Of a stretch of DNA of 59,684 bases, positions 26,506-35,026 are shown one piece after another. The notes beneath the pieces were generated by a model, which was not told the DNA's origin, ran no database searches, and saw only the letters and a program-made list of their open reading frames with translations. The DNA comes from Bacteroidota bacterium (GTDB lineage Bacteria; Bacteroidota; Ignavibacteria; Ignavibacteriales; Melioribacteraceae), in NCBI GenBank assembly GCA_018818165.1, contig JAHISP010000085.1, positions 1 to 59,684 of the forward strand, given 5' to 3'. Made by a program: the position numbers and the translations under genes. Within the stretch, counting starts at the first letter, position 1. Every line of letters starts with the position of its first letter.

Positions 26506-28364
26506 TGTCAACGGTAAAATTAACGGTGGCTCAAGCTGTAATAAAATTTTTAATGAACCAATATGTTGAGCGCGATGGAAATCAAAATAAATTTTTCGCT
26601 GGCTGTTTTGGAATTTTTGGTCATGGAAATGTTGCTGGTATTGGGCAGGCGTTAAATGAAAATCCAGAGTTTAGATATTATCAAACTCGAAATGAACAAT
26701 CAATGGTTCATATAGCTGCAGCATATGCTAAAATGAAAAATAGGTTGAGTACTTTTGTTTGTACTACATCTATTGGTCCTGGTGCAACTAACATGATTAC
26801 TGGTGCTGCTGCTGCAACAATTAACAGACTGCCGGTTTTACTAATTCCGGGTGATATTTTTGCAAGAAGAAATGTTGCTCCAGTTCTTCAACAACTTGAA
26901 TCGCAATACACACAAGATATTTCTGTGAATGATTGTTTCAAACCAGTATCAAAATATTGGGATAGAATAAACAGACCTGAGCAATTAATAACATCATTGC
27001 CAGAAGTTATGCGGGTTTTAACATCTCCATCTGAAACTGGAACGGTTACATTATCTATTCCGCAAGACGTACAAGCAGAGGCTTTTGATTTTCCCAAAGA
27101 ATTATTTAGAAAGAGAGTTTGGAATATTCCAAGAACAAGACCCGATAGTAAAATGTTATTGAATGCTGTTAATTTAATTAATGAAAGCAAAAAGCCGGTT
27201 ATTGTTAGTGGTGGTGGTACAATTTATAGTGAAGCAACAAAAAAATTGTGTGATCTTATTGATTTAACTGGAATTCCTGTTGCTGAGACTTTTGCCGGAA
27301 AAGGTTCTGTTCCATATAACAAACCAGAAAATCTCGGAGCGGTTGGAGCCACCGGAACGCCTGGAGCTGTTGAAATGACAGCAGAAGCAGATTTAATAAT
27401 TGGAGTTGGAACAAGATATAGTGATTTTACAACTTCATCAAAAACTGCATTTCAAAATCCAAATGTGAAATTCATAAATATTAATGTTACTGATTTCGAC
27501 TCGCACAAACATTCGGCATTACCACTTATAGGTGATGCAAAAGAAACTCTTAATGAACTTATTGAAAAATTAACAAATTATAAAGTTGATGAATCTTGGA
27601 GAAATAAAGCAGTTGAATTCAATCGTTCTTGGGATGCTAAGGTTGAGGAATATTACACTGATAAGAAAAACACACTTATCTCTCAAGCAGAATTAGTTGG
27701 AGTTGTAAATCAATTTTCTGATAAAAAAGATGTTGTACTTTGTGCAGCAGGAAGTTTACCTGGAGATCTTCATAAATTATGGAGAACACAAAATGAAAAA
27801 GGATTTCATTTAGAGTATGGTTATTCAACAATGGGTTATGAAATTGCCGGTGGAATTGGGGCAAAATTAGCATGTCCAGATAGAGAAATTTACGTGTTGG
27901 TTGGAGATGGTAATTATTTAATGAATAATCACGAAATAATTACAGCAATTCAGGAAGGAATTAAAATCACAATTGTTTTATTGAACAATAATGGATTTGC
28001 AAGTATTGGCGGACTTTCAGAATCACTTGGAAGCCAGAGATTTGGAACGAACTATAGATATCGTAATAGTAGCACTGGAAAAATTGATGGAGAAATATTA
28101 CCAGTTGATTTTGTGAAAAATGCTGAAAGTCTTGGAGCAAATGTTTTAACTGCTACTGATGTAGAATCATTAAATGATTGCTTGGTAAAAGCAAAGGAAT
28201 CTAACAAAACTACTTTGATTTATATTGAAACGGATCTTGTAAAAGGTGTTGCTGGATATAGCTGGTGGGAAGTCCCAGTTTCTGAAGTATCAGAAATGGA
28301 ATCAGTAAAAGATGCATATAGTAAATATGTTGAAAATAAAAAAAAGCAAAAATATTATTTGTAA
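26505..28364 (+). CDS. iolD: Trihydroxycyclohexane-1,2-dione hydrolase IolD
   Basis: 619 residues, a thiamine-diphosphate enzyme of the acetolactate-synthase fold. It shows 'YYQTRNEQSMVHIAAAYAK' with the activating Glu and the ThDP/Mg motif 'VLVGDGNYLMNNHEI' (about 465-479). It opens the ring of 3D-trihydroxycyclohexane-1,2-dione to 5-deoxy-glucuronate. The start is GTG at 26505 with GGAGG six bases upstream. The extreme C-terminus (SWWEVPVSEVSEMESV) is typical of IolD rather than of acetolactate synthase. Confidence 0.93.
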   Translation: MSTVKLTVAQAVIKFLMNQYVERDGNQNKFFAGCFGIFGHGNVAGIGQALNENPEFRYYQTRNEQSMVHIAAAYAKMKNRLSTFVCTTSIGPGATNMITGAAAATINRLPVLLIPGDIFARRNVAPVLQQLESQYTQDISVNDCFKPVSKYWDRINRPEQLITSLPEVMRVLTSPSETGTVTLSIPQDVQAEAFDFPKELFRKRVWNIPRTRPDSKMLLNAVNLINESKKPVIVSGGGTIYSEATKKLCDLIDLTGIPVAETFAGKGSVPYNKPENLGAVGATGTPGAVEMTAEADLIIGVGTRYSDFTTSSKTAFQNPNVKFININVTDFDSHKHSALPLIGDAKETLNELIEKLTNYKVDESWRNKAVEFNRSWDAKVEEYYTDKKNTLISQAELVGVVNQFSDKKDVVLCAAGSLPGDLHKLWRTQNEKGFHLEYGYSTMGYEIAGGIGAKLACPDREIYVLVGDGNYLMNNHEIITAIQEGIKITIVLLNNNGFASIGGLSESLGSQRFGTNYRYRNSSTGKIDGEILPVDFVKNAESLGANVLTATDVESLNDCLVKAKESNKTTLIYIETDLVKGVAGYSWWEVPVSEVSEMESVKDAYSKYVENKKKQKYYL

Positions 28365-28379
28365 TAAGGAACATAAAAA

Positions 28380-29849
28380 ATGAAAAAGTTAAAAAATTAT
28401 ATTAATGGAGAATGGGTAGAAAGTAAATCACCAATATATCTTGATGTAGATGATCCGGGTTCTGGTGAAATTATTAGTCAGGTACCTGCAGGTTGTAAAG
28501 AAGATATTGAAATTGCTTCTGAAGCAGCATCAAGTGTATTTTTGGAATGGCGTAATACACCTGCTGAAAAAAGAATTCAATATTTATTTAAAATGAAAAC
28601 TATTTTAGAAAATAATGCCGATGAAATTTCTACAATATGTACAAAAGAGAGTGGTAAAACTTTTGCTGAATCGAAAGCTGAAATTGTTAGAGCAGTTGAA
28701 AATATAGAAGTAGCTTGTGGAATTCCAACATTAATGCAAGGTGAATTCTCTGAGGATATTTCTGCTGGAATTGATGAATATGTTATTCGTCAACCATTGG
28801 GTGTTGGTGCATGTATCGCACCATTTAATTTCCCAATTATGATAACCTTTTGGTTTATGCCATATGCAATTGCATCAGGAAATACATATATAGTAAAACC
28901 ATCCGAAAAAGTTCCAGAAACAATGACACGAATATTTGAATTATTTGAAGAATTAAATTTGCCAAAAGGTGTTTTAAACTTAGTCCATGGTGGCAAGGAA
29001 ACAGTTGATGGAATTTTAACGAATCCAGAAATTAAAGCTATTAGTTTTGTTGGCTCATCCAAAATTGCAAAGTATGTTTATGCAAAAGGAACGGAAAATG
29101 GAAAAAGAGTACAAGCTCAAGGTGGAGCTAAAAATCCCGTAGTAATTATGCCTGATGCAGATGTTGATACTACAACTAACATTATTTCGGATAGTGTTTT
29201 TGGGTGTGCTGGGCAGAGATGTTTAGCTGCGTCCACAGTTGTACTAGTCGGTGAAGCCAAAGAACAATTTAAGGAAAAATTAATAAACGCTTCTAATTCT
29301 AAAAATACTTGTTATGGATTAGATAAATCATCTCAAATGGGTGCAATTATAACAAAAGAAAGTAAAGAAAGAATTTTAAATATTATAAATGAAGCTGAAG
29401 AAAAAGGTGCAAAAATCCTTCTTGATGGAAGAAATAAAAATGTTGAAGATTATGAAGGAGGCAATTATTTGTTTCCAACAATAATTGAAAATGCACCCAT
29501 AGATTCTGAAGCAAATATAACTGAAATATTTGGACCAGTTATGAACTTAAAATATGTTGATTCATTGGATGAGGCAATTGAATTTATTAATTCAAGCAAA
29601 TATGGAAATGCTGCTTGCATTTTTACTTCTAATGGTTCTGCTGCAAGAAAATTTAGACATGACGTGATTGCAGGTAATATTGGAGTTAATATTGGAATTG
29701 CAGCCCCGATGGCATTTTTCCCTTTTAGCGGTTGGAAAGAATCTTTCTTTGGTGATTTGCACGGGCAATCAAATCATGCGGTTGAGTTTTACACTCAAAC
29801 CAAAGTTGTAATTGAAAGATGGTATAGTGAATGGACAAGGAAATTCTAA
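28380..29849 (+). CDS. iolA: (Methyl)malonate-semialdehyde dehydrogenase
   Basis: 489 residues, CoA-acylating aldehyde dehydrogenase of the MmsA/IolA type. It begins 'KLKNYINGEWVES', with 'APFNFPIMITFWFMPYAIA' and the catalytic Cys in GCAGQRCLAAS (about residue 284). It turns malonate semialdehyde into acetyl-CoA and CO2, the last step of inositol catabolism. The 15-base gap after iolD indicates the same transcript. AAGGAAC gives the ribosome site. Confidence 0.92.
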   Translation: MKKLKNYINGEWVESKSPIYLDVDDPGSGEIISQVPAGCKEDIEIASEAASSVFLEWRNTPAEKRIQYLFKMKTILENNADEISTICTKESGKTFAESKAEIVRAVENIEVACGIPTLMQGEFSEDISAGIDEYVIRQPLGVGACIAPFNFPIMITFWFMPYAIASGNTYIVKPSEKVPETMTRIFELFEELNLPKGVLNLVHGGKETVDGILTNPEIKAISFVGSSKIAKYVYAKGTENGKRVQAQGGAKNPVVIMPDADVDTTTNIISDSVFGCAGQRCLAASTVVLVGEAKEQFKEKLINASNSKNTCYGLDKSSQMGAIITKESKERILNIINEAEEKGAKILLDGRNKNVEDYEGGNYLFPTIIENAPIDSEANITEIFGPVMNLKYVDSLDEAIEFINSSKYGNAACIFTSNGSAARKFRHDVIAGNIGVNIGIAAPMAFFPFSGWKESFFGDLHGQSNHAVEFYTQTKVVIERWYSEWTRKF

Positions 29850-29887
29850 AAAACCTTTTAGGGTCAATAAAATAGTCAGGAGAAGTT

Positions 29888-31417
29888 TTGAAAGAAAATA
29901 TTAAAATACTAATTGTACTTGTACTTGTTTTTTGTTGCAGTCAAATAACAGCTCAGCAAATCAATGGAAAAAATTTTGTTTTAATTTCTAATGAGGATTC
30001 AAATGAAGAAATAATTGCTAAGGCTGCAAATCTAGTTCCAACAGCTCAGCAATATAATTGGCAAAAATTAGAATTTACTGCATTTGTGCATTTTGGTATA
30101 AATACCTTTACGAACCGAGAATGGGGTTTGGGTAATGAAGACCCAGCTATTTTCAATCCAGAAAAACTTGATACTGAGCAATGGATAAGAACATTTAAAG
30201 AAGCTGGTATTAAGTTGGCAATTTTAACGGCAAAACATCATGATGGTTTTTGTTTATGGCCAACTAAATATACTGAGCATAGTGTTAAAAATAGTCCATG
30301 GAAAAATGGTAATGGTGATGTTGTTAGAGAATTTGTTGATGCGTGCAGAAAATATGGAATAAAAGTGGGTCTTTATTTATCACCTTGGGATAGAAATAAT
30401 AAATCCTATGGGGATTCGCCAAAGTATAATGAATTCTATTTAAATCAATTAAGTGAGCTTCTTACAAATTATGGAGAAATTGAAGAAGTTTGGTTTGACG
30501 GGGCAAATGGTGAAGGTAAAAATGGGAAAAAGCAAGTTTACGATTGGCAATCATATTATAGTTTAATAAGGAAATTACAACCAAATGCTGTTACCTTTGG
30601 CATGTCACCAGATGTGCGTTGGGTGGGAACAGAAACTGGATATGGTAGAGAATCTGAATGGAGTGTCATTCCAATTGATTTATCAGGAATAAATATAGAC
30701 AGTAATTATCCACTTGATGAAATATACAAACCTCGTGATTATGTAAATTATGATTTAGGAAGTAGGGATAAAATTATTAAAGCAACTGGTTTGTTTTATT
30801 ATCCAGCTGAAGTTAATACCTCAATTAGACCAGGATGGTTCTACCATAAATCTCAAGATGATTCTGTTAAAAGCGTAAAAGAATTGTTGAATACTTATTT
30901 TGCTTCTGTTGGTAGAAATGGAGTATTTCTACTGAATTTCCCACCAAATGAAAATGGATTACTTTCGCAAAATGATATTGATACAATTAAATGTTTGAAA
31001 AGAATATTAGATGGAACATTTAGTAAAAATTTTGCAGAAGGTTCAACAATAACTTTAGACTCAAATGAAAATAAGTTATCATATAACTCTATTTTTGAAG
31101 AACATAAAACCTTGATAGTAAATGAGAATAAAAGTAATGCGATATTTGAATTTGATTTAGCAAATGAAGAAATATTTGATGTTATAATGCTTCAAGAAAA
31201 TATAAGAATTGGTCAGAGGATAGAAAAATTTCATTTAGATTTTTTTGATGGAAATAATTGGATGAAATTTGCTGAAGGTACAACAGTTGGGTATAAAAGA
31301 TTATTACGATTTAATGAAATTAAAGCAAAGAAAATAAGACTCGTAATTGAACAATCAAGATTAAATCCAACTATAAATAATATTGGTTTATACAAATTAA
31401 AAATATCAAATAATTAG
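29888..31417 (+). CDS. Secreted GH29 alpha-L-fucosidase
   Basis: 509 residues. It has a signal peptide (about 1-23, LIVLVLVFCCSQITAQ). The GH29 barrel starts with 'FTAFVHFGINTFTNREWG', has 'LTAKHHDGFCLWPTKYTEHSV', and places the nucleophile Asp204 in EVWFDGANGEG. The C-terminal 130 residues form a discoidin-like beta-sandwich (about 375-505). It removes terminal alpha-fucose from glycans. The start is TTG with AGGAG just upstream. Its position between iolA and iolE is notable, since it shows that inositol and glycan genes are interleaved rather than merely adjacent. Confidence 0.88.
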   Translation: MKENIKILIVLVLVFCCSQITAQQINGKNFVLISNEDSNEEIIAKAANLVPTAQQYNWQKLEFTAFVHFGINTFTNREWGLGNEDPAIFNPEKLDTEQWIRTFKEAGIKLAILTAKHHDGFCLWPTKYTEHSVKNSPWKNGNGDVVREFVDACRKYGIKVGLYLSPWDRNNKSYGDSPKYNEFYLNQLSELLTNYGEIEEVWFDGANGEGKNGKKQVYDWQSYYSLIRKLQPNAVTFGMSPDVRWVGTETGYGRESEWSVIPIDLSGINIDSNYPLDEIYKPRDYVNYDLGSRDKIIKATGLFYYPAEVNTSIRPGWFYHKSQDDSVKSVKELLNTYFASVGRNGVFLLNFPPNENGLLSQNDIDTIKCLKRILDGTFSKNFAEGSTITLDSNENKLSYNSIFEEHKTLIVNENKSNAIFEFDLANEEIFDVIMLQENIRIGQRIEKFHLDFFDGNNWMKFAEGTTVGYKRLLRFNEIKAKKIRLVIEQSRLNPTINNIGLYKLKISNN

Positions 31418-31494
31418 ATTTAATATAAAATTAGACACAAACAGAAAATTTATGTTAATAAAAAAAATATTAAAATACTTAAGTGAGATGAATT

Positions 31495-32394
31495 ATGATT
31501 AAAATTGCAAATGCCCCTTGTTCTTGGGGAGCCCTAGAATTTGATCTTGGTGGGAAAGCCCCAGATTATATTCAAGTACTAAATGAAATAAAAGAAACTG
31601 GATATGTAGGAACTGAATTAGGTGATTGGGGCTTTATGCCCACTGATCCATCAGAATTAAAAAATGAATTAGAACAGCGAAATTTAATTTTGTTGGGAGC
31701 TTTCATACCTGTTTTACTAAAAGATTTATCCAAACATTCTGATGGAATTCAAAATGCAGTTAAGACTGCCAAATTAATGAAGGATGCTGGTTTTCCTAAT
31801 GCGTTTATTGTTTTAGCTGATGAGAATGGAACAATTCCAGAAAGAACTAATAATGCTGGGCGGATAAAACCTGATATGAGTTTGTCTTCGGAAGAGTGGA
31901 AAATATTTTGTGAAGGTGCCAATAAGCTTGCTGAAAATGTTTTAAGCGAAACCGGACTTAAAACTGTATTTCATCATCATTGTGGTGGATATGTTGAAAC
32001 TCCAGATGAAGTTAAGATGCTTATGGATAATACTGATCCTAATTTGCTTGGATTAGTTTTGGATATGGGGCATTATAAATTTGGCGGAGGCGATCCTCTT
32101 ATTGCACTCAAAGAATACCAAGATAGAATCTGGCATATTCATTTTAAAGATTGTGATGAAGAAATAGCAAAATTATCACGATCAAACAATTGGGATTATT
32201 TCGAGTCCGTTAAAAATGGTGTGTTTTGTGAACTCGGCAAAGGCTCAGTGGATTTTGAATCTATTGTTAAGCAACTAGTAAATACAAAATATGATGGTTG
32301 GATTGTTGTGGAACAGGATGTTTTACCTGGAATGGGAAAACCCAAAGAATGTGCGCTACACAATCGTGAATTTATTAAATCTCTTGGTCTATAA
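31495..32394 (+). CDS. iolE: Inosose dehydratase IolE
   Basis: 299 residues, xylose-isomerase-like TIM barrel. The IolE start motif 'KIANAPCSWGALEFD' is present, with 'TVFHHHCGGYVETPDEV', 'LVLDMGHYKFGGGDPL' and 'IWHIHFKDCD', supplying the metal-binding Glu/Asp/His residues. It dehydrates 2-keto-myo-inositol to the dione used by IolD. IolI-type isomerases share the fold, but the N-terminal APCSWG and the HHHCGG motif favour IolE. It ends 16 bases before iolG. Confidence 0.88.
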   Translation: MIKIANAPCSWGALEFDLGGKAPDYIQVLNEIKETGYVGTELGDWGFMPTDPSELKNELEQRNLILLGAFIPVLLKDLSKHSDGIQNAVKTAKLMKDAGFPNAFIVLADENGTIPERTNNAGRIKPDMSLSSEEWKIFCEGANKLAENVLSETGLKTVFHHHCGGYVETPDEVKMLMDNTDPNLLGLVLDMGHYKFGGGDPLIALKEYQDRIWHIHFKDCDEEIAKLSRSNNWDYFESVKNGVFCELGKGSVDFESIVKQLVNTKYDGWIVVEQDVLPGMGKPKECALHNREFIKSLGL

Positions 32395-32410
32395 AAATTG
32401 GGATGACAAA

Positions 32411-33430
32411 ATGGAAAAATTAAAAATTGGAATTATTGGAGCTGGTCGAATTGGTAAAGTACATACCGAAACTATTATACAAAATGTTCCGGAAGCAGAG
32501 GTAGTTTATATTGCTGATGTAAACTTAGATGAAGCCAAAAATTTAGCTGAAAGATTTAGGATTAAAAATTATTCAAATAATCATAAAGATATTATTGATG
32601 ATACTGAGATTAATGCTGTTATTATATGTTCACCTACTAATACTCATGCACAATATATTGTTGAAGCAGCAAAAGCAAAAAAGCATATATTTTGTGAAAA
32701 ACCAATTGATTTAGATTTGGAAATAATTGAAAATGCAATTAAGGTTGTTGAAGAAAATAATGTGAAATTAATGGTTGGATTCAATCGTAGATTTGATTCA
32801 AACTTTAAGAAAATCAAACAAATGGTTTTTGAGGGGAAGATAGGTGAACCTCATATTTTGAAAATTACATCAAGAGATCCCGCTCCGCCATCTCCAGAAT
32901 ATAGTGCTGTTTCTGGTGGAATGTTTTTAGATATGACAATTCATGATTTTGACATGGCACGCTATATTGTTGGAAGTGAAATCGAAGAAGTTTATGCTAT
33001 AGCTGGAGTAATGATAGATGAAAAAATTGGAGAAGCAGGTGATGTGGATACTGCTCTAATTACATTGAAATTTGTTAATGGTGCAATGGGAGTTATTGAT
33101 AATAGTAGAAAGGCAGTTTATGGTTATGATCAAAGAGTTGAAATATTTGGTTCAAAAGGAATGCTAAAAGTTGATAATAATGCTCCTGATAATCATAAAT
33201 ATTACAGTGAAATTGGAGTTCATGCTTCGTTGCCGCTTAACTTTTTCATGGATAGATATATTGAAGCTTATGCCAGTGAAATTGACGAATTTTGTCAAGC
33301 AATTATTAATGATAAACCAATAAGTGTTGGCGGCATTGATGGACTTCTTGCTGTTGCAATTGGGAAAGCCGCAAAACTATCTGTTAATGAAAAGAGACCA
33401 GTTAAGATAGCAGAGATTTGGAACAAATAA
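32411..33430 (+). CDS. iolG: Inositol 2-dehydrogenase IolG
   Basis: 339 residues from the ATG at 32411. The Gfo/Idh/MocA NAD-binding motif 'IGIIGAGRIGKVHTE' begins at residue 6, with FCEKPID (catalytic Lys) and 'DMTIHDFDMARYIVG' (active-site Asp/His). It oxidises myo-inositol to 2-keto-myo-inositol. An upstream in-frame start at 32291 would add 40 residues overlapping iolE and break the family N-terminus, so the shorter form is chosen. With iolE, D, B, C, J and A it completes the pathway. Confidence 0.9.
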   Translation: MEKLKIGIIGAGRIGKVHTETIIQNVPEAEVVYIADVNLDEAKNLAERFRIKNYSNNHKDIIDDTEINAVIICSPTNTHAQYIVEAAKAKKHIFCEKPIDLDLEIIENAIKVVEENNVKLMVGFNRRFDSNFKKIKQMVFEGKIGEPHILKITSRDPAPPSPEYSAVSGGMFLDMTIHDFDMARYIVGSEIEEVYAIAGVMIDEKIGEAGDVDTALITLKFVNGAMGVIDNSRKAVYGYDQRVEIFGSKGMLKVDNNAPDNHKYYSEIGVHASLPLNFFMDRYIEAYASEIDEFCQAIINDKPISVGGIDGLLAVAIGKAAKLSVNEKRPVKIAEIWNK

Positions 33431-33447
33431 TTATTAGGAGCTTGTAA

Positions 33448-35004
33448 ATGAAAAATCGGAAAAATAATCAAAAAGCTAATAGAATGATCATGGCAATTTC
33501 TGTCCTAATCATTTTAGCATCTTCTCAGTTTGTATTTGCTCAGTTTAATAACGAGAAAGGTAGCTGGATAAAAGCTGATTTTCATATGCATACCACAATG
33601 ACTGATGGGGATAACACTCCTGATGAAGTAGTAATTCCTGCAATTACTAAATATGATTTAGATTTTATTGCTCTTTCTGAACATGGCGGGATATGGTATC
33701 GTGTTAACAAAGAATTCCAAAGGATTGATGACAAGGGTAACGTACTTTTTGATGGTAAAGAATATATACCTATCAGGGATTCGGAAGCAAGTAAGTATAA
33801 AAACTTATCGCGCACAATTCAGATAAAAGAAAATTCTTTTCCTGAAGTATTGGATTTTCGAAAGAAGTATCCAAACAAATTAATACTTCAAGGTTTGGAA
33901 TGGAATATTCCCGGGCATGATCACGGGAGCGTTGGCATTATTGCCGATGATGCCGATGCAATTTCTAATTTCCATTATATTTATGATCGCAATGATATTA
34001 GCTATGTTGATTCCAGCAATGTTAGCAAACATAGTGAAAATATTCACGAAAATGCTTTGTTGGGAATTAAATATTTGGATAAATATTATGGAGACAAAGC
34101 ATATTTCTTCGTGAATCATCCTTCAAGAAAACTGGCGTTTAAGGTTGAAGACTTTAGAGATTTTCATAATGCTTCTCCAAATATTAGTATCGGCTTCGAA
34201 GGAATACCAGGCCATCAAAAATCACCAGGTAAAAGATGTGAATATCAAGTAATTCCAGGTGATAGTATTAAATATGATTCGCGGACATTTGGCGGTGCCG
34301 ATTATATGCTTGCAAAAGTTGGCGGTTTATGGGATGCAATGCTAGGTGAAGGGCGCAGGTTTTGGGTTTTAACCAACTCTGATTTTCATAGAACTCTTTC
34401 TGATTTTTATCCAGGAGAATACACTGCTAATTATATTTATTCCGAAGGGAATAGTTATGAAGATGTAGTTAAAGGTATGAAATCGGGAAATGTCTTTATA
34501 GCACAGAATAAATTGATTAGTTCACTGGATTATACTGTTTCCTCAAATAGCAACTCGGCAACTATGGGGCAGACTCTTAAGGTGGATAAAAAATCGGAAA
34601 TAACCGTAACAATCAAATTTGTTTCACTGGATAGAGAAGTATCCGGTAAATCTCTTTCAATTGATCATATTGATTTAATCTGCGGGGATGTTACCGGGTT
34701 GATTGAGCCGGGTTCTGAAAATTATAGCAACCCTACGAACAGCACTACAAGAATAGAAAAACAATTTAGCAAAGATGATTTTGTAATTTCCGACGATTGG
34801 CAAACGATAACTTATGAAATGGCAGTTGATAAACCCATTTACCTAAGGTTAAGAGGAACAAATAATCCTGTTAATACACCAAATGAAACTGATTTATCGG
34901 GAAATCCGTTAGATGACAATTTAGTTGGTGATAATAGTGAAGAAAAAGCGTTAACGGATGTTTGGTTTTATTCCAATCCAATATTCGTTGAAATAAATAA
35001 TTAA
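33448..35004 (+). CDS. Secreted PHP-domain phosphoesterase
   Basis: 518 residues. A hydrophobic signal (about 12-32, MIMAISVLIILASSQFVFAQ) is followed by a PHP metallo-phosphoesterase domain (about 40-325) with its metal-ligand motifs: ADFHMHTTMTDGD, FIALSEHGG, LQGLEWN, FVNHPSRK and LTNSDFHR. A C-terminal beta-rich domain (about 345-515) is unrecognised. It is exported, so it is not a histidinol-phosphatase or polymerase domain. A periplasmic phosphatase or phosphodiesterase acting on phospho-inositol glycans would fit the neighbours, but this is inference. It begins 17 bases after iolG with TAGGAG upstream. Its DNA looks more GC-rich than the flanking genes. Confidence 0.75.
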   Translation: MKNRKNNQKANRMIMAISVLIILASSQFVFAQFNNEKGSWIKADFHMHTTMTDGDNTPDEVVIPAITKYDLDFIALSEHGGIWYRVNKEFQRIDDKGNVLFDGKEYIPIRDSEASKYKNLSRTIQIKENSFPEVLDFRKKYPNKLILQGLEWNIPGHDHGSVGIIADDADAISNFHYIYDRNDISYVDSSNVSKHSENIHENALLGIKYLDKYYGDKAYFFVNHPSRKLAFKVEDFRDFHNASPNISIGFEGIPGHQKSPGKRCEYQVIPGDSIKYDSRTFGGADYMLAKVGGLWDAMLGEGRRFWVLTNSDFHRTLSDFYPGEYTANYIYSEGNSYEDVVKGMKSGNVFIAQNKLISSLDYTVSSNSNSATMGQTLKVDKKSEITVTIKFVSLDREVSGKSLSIDHIDLICGDVTGLIEPGSENYSNPTNSTTRIEKQFSKDDFVISDDWQTITYEMAVDKPIYLRLRGTNNPVNTPNETDLSGNPLDDNLVGDNSEEKALTDVWFYSNPIFVEINN

Positions 35005-35026
35005 TTTACTAGCATATTTTGGTTAA

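Noticed and set aside
32291-32410. Upstream extension of iolG
   Set aside because: It would overlap iolE by about 100 bases and add 40 residues before the NAD-binding motif, which normally starts within 10 residues of the N-terminus.
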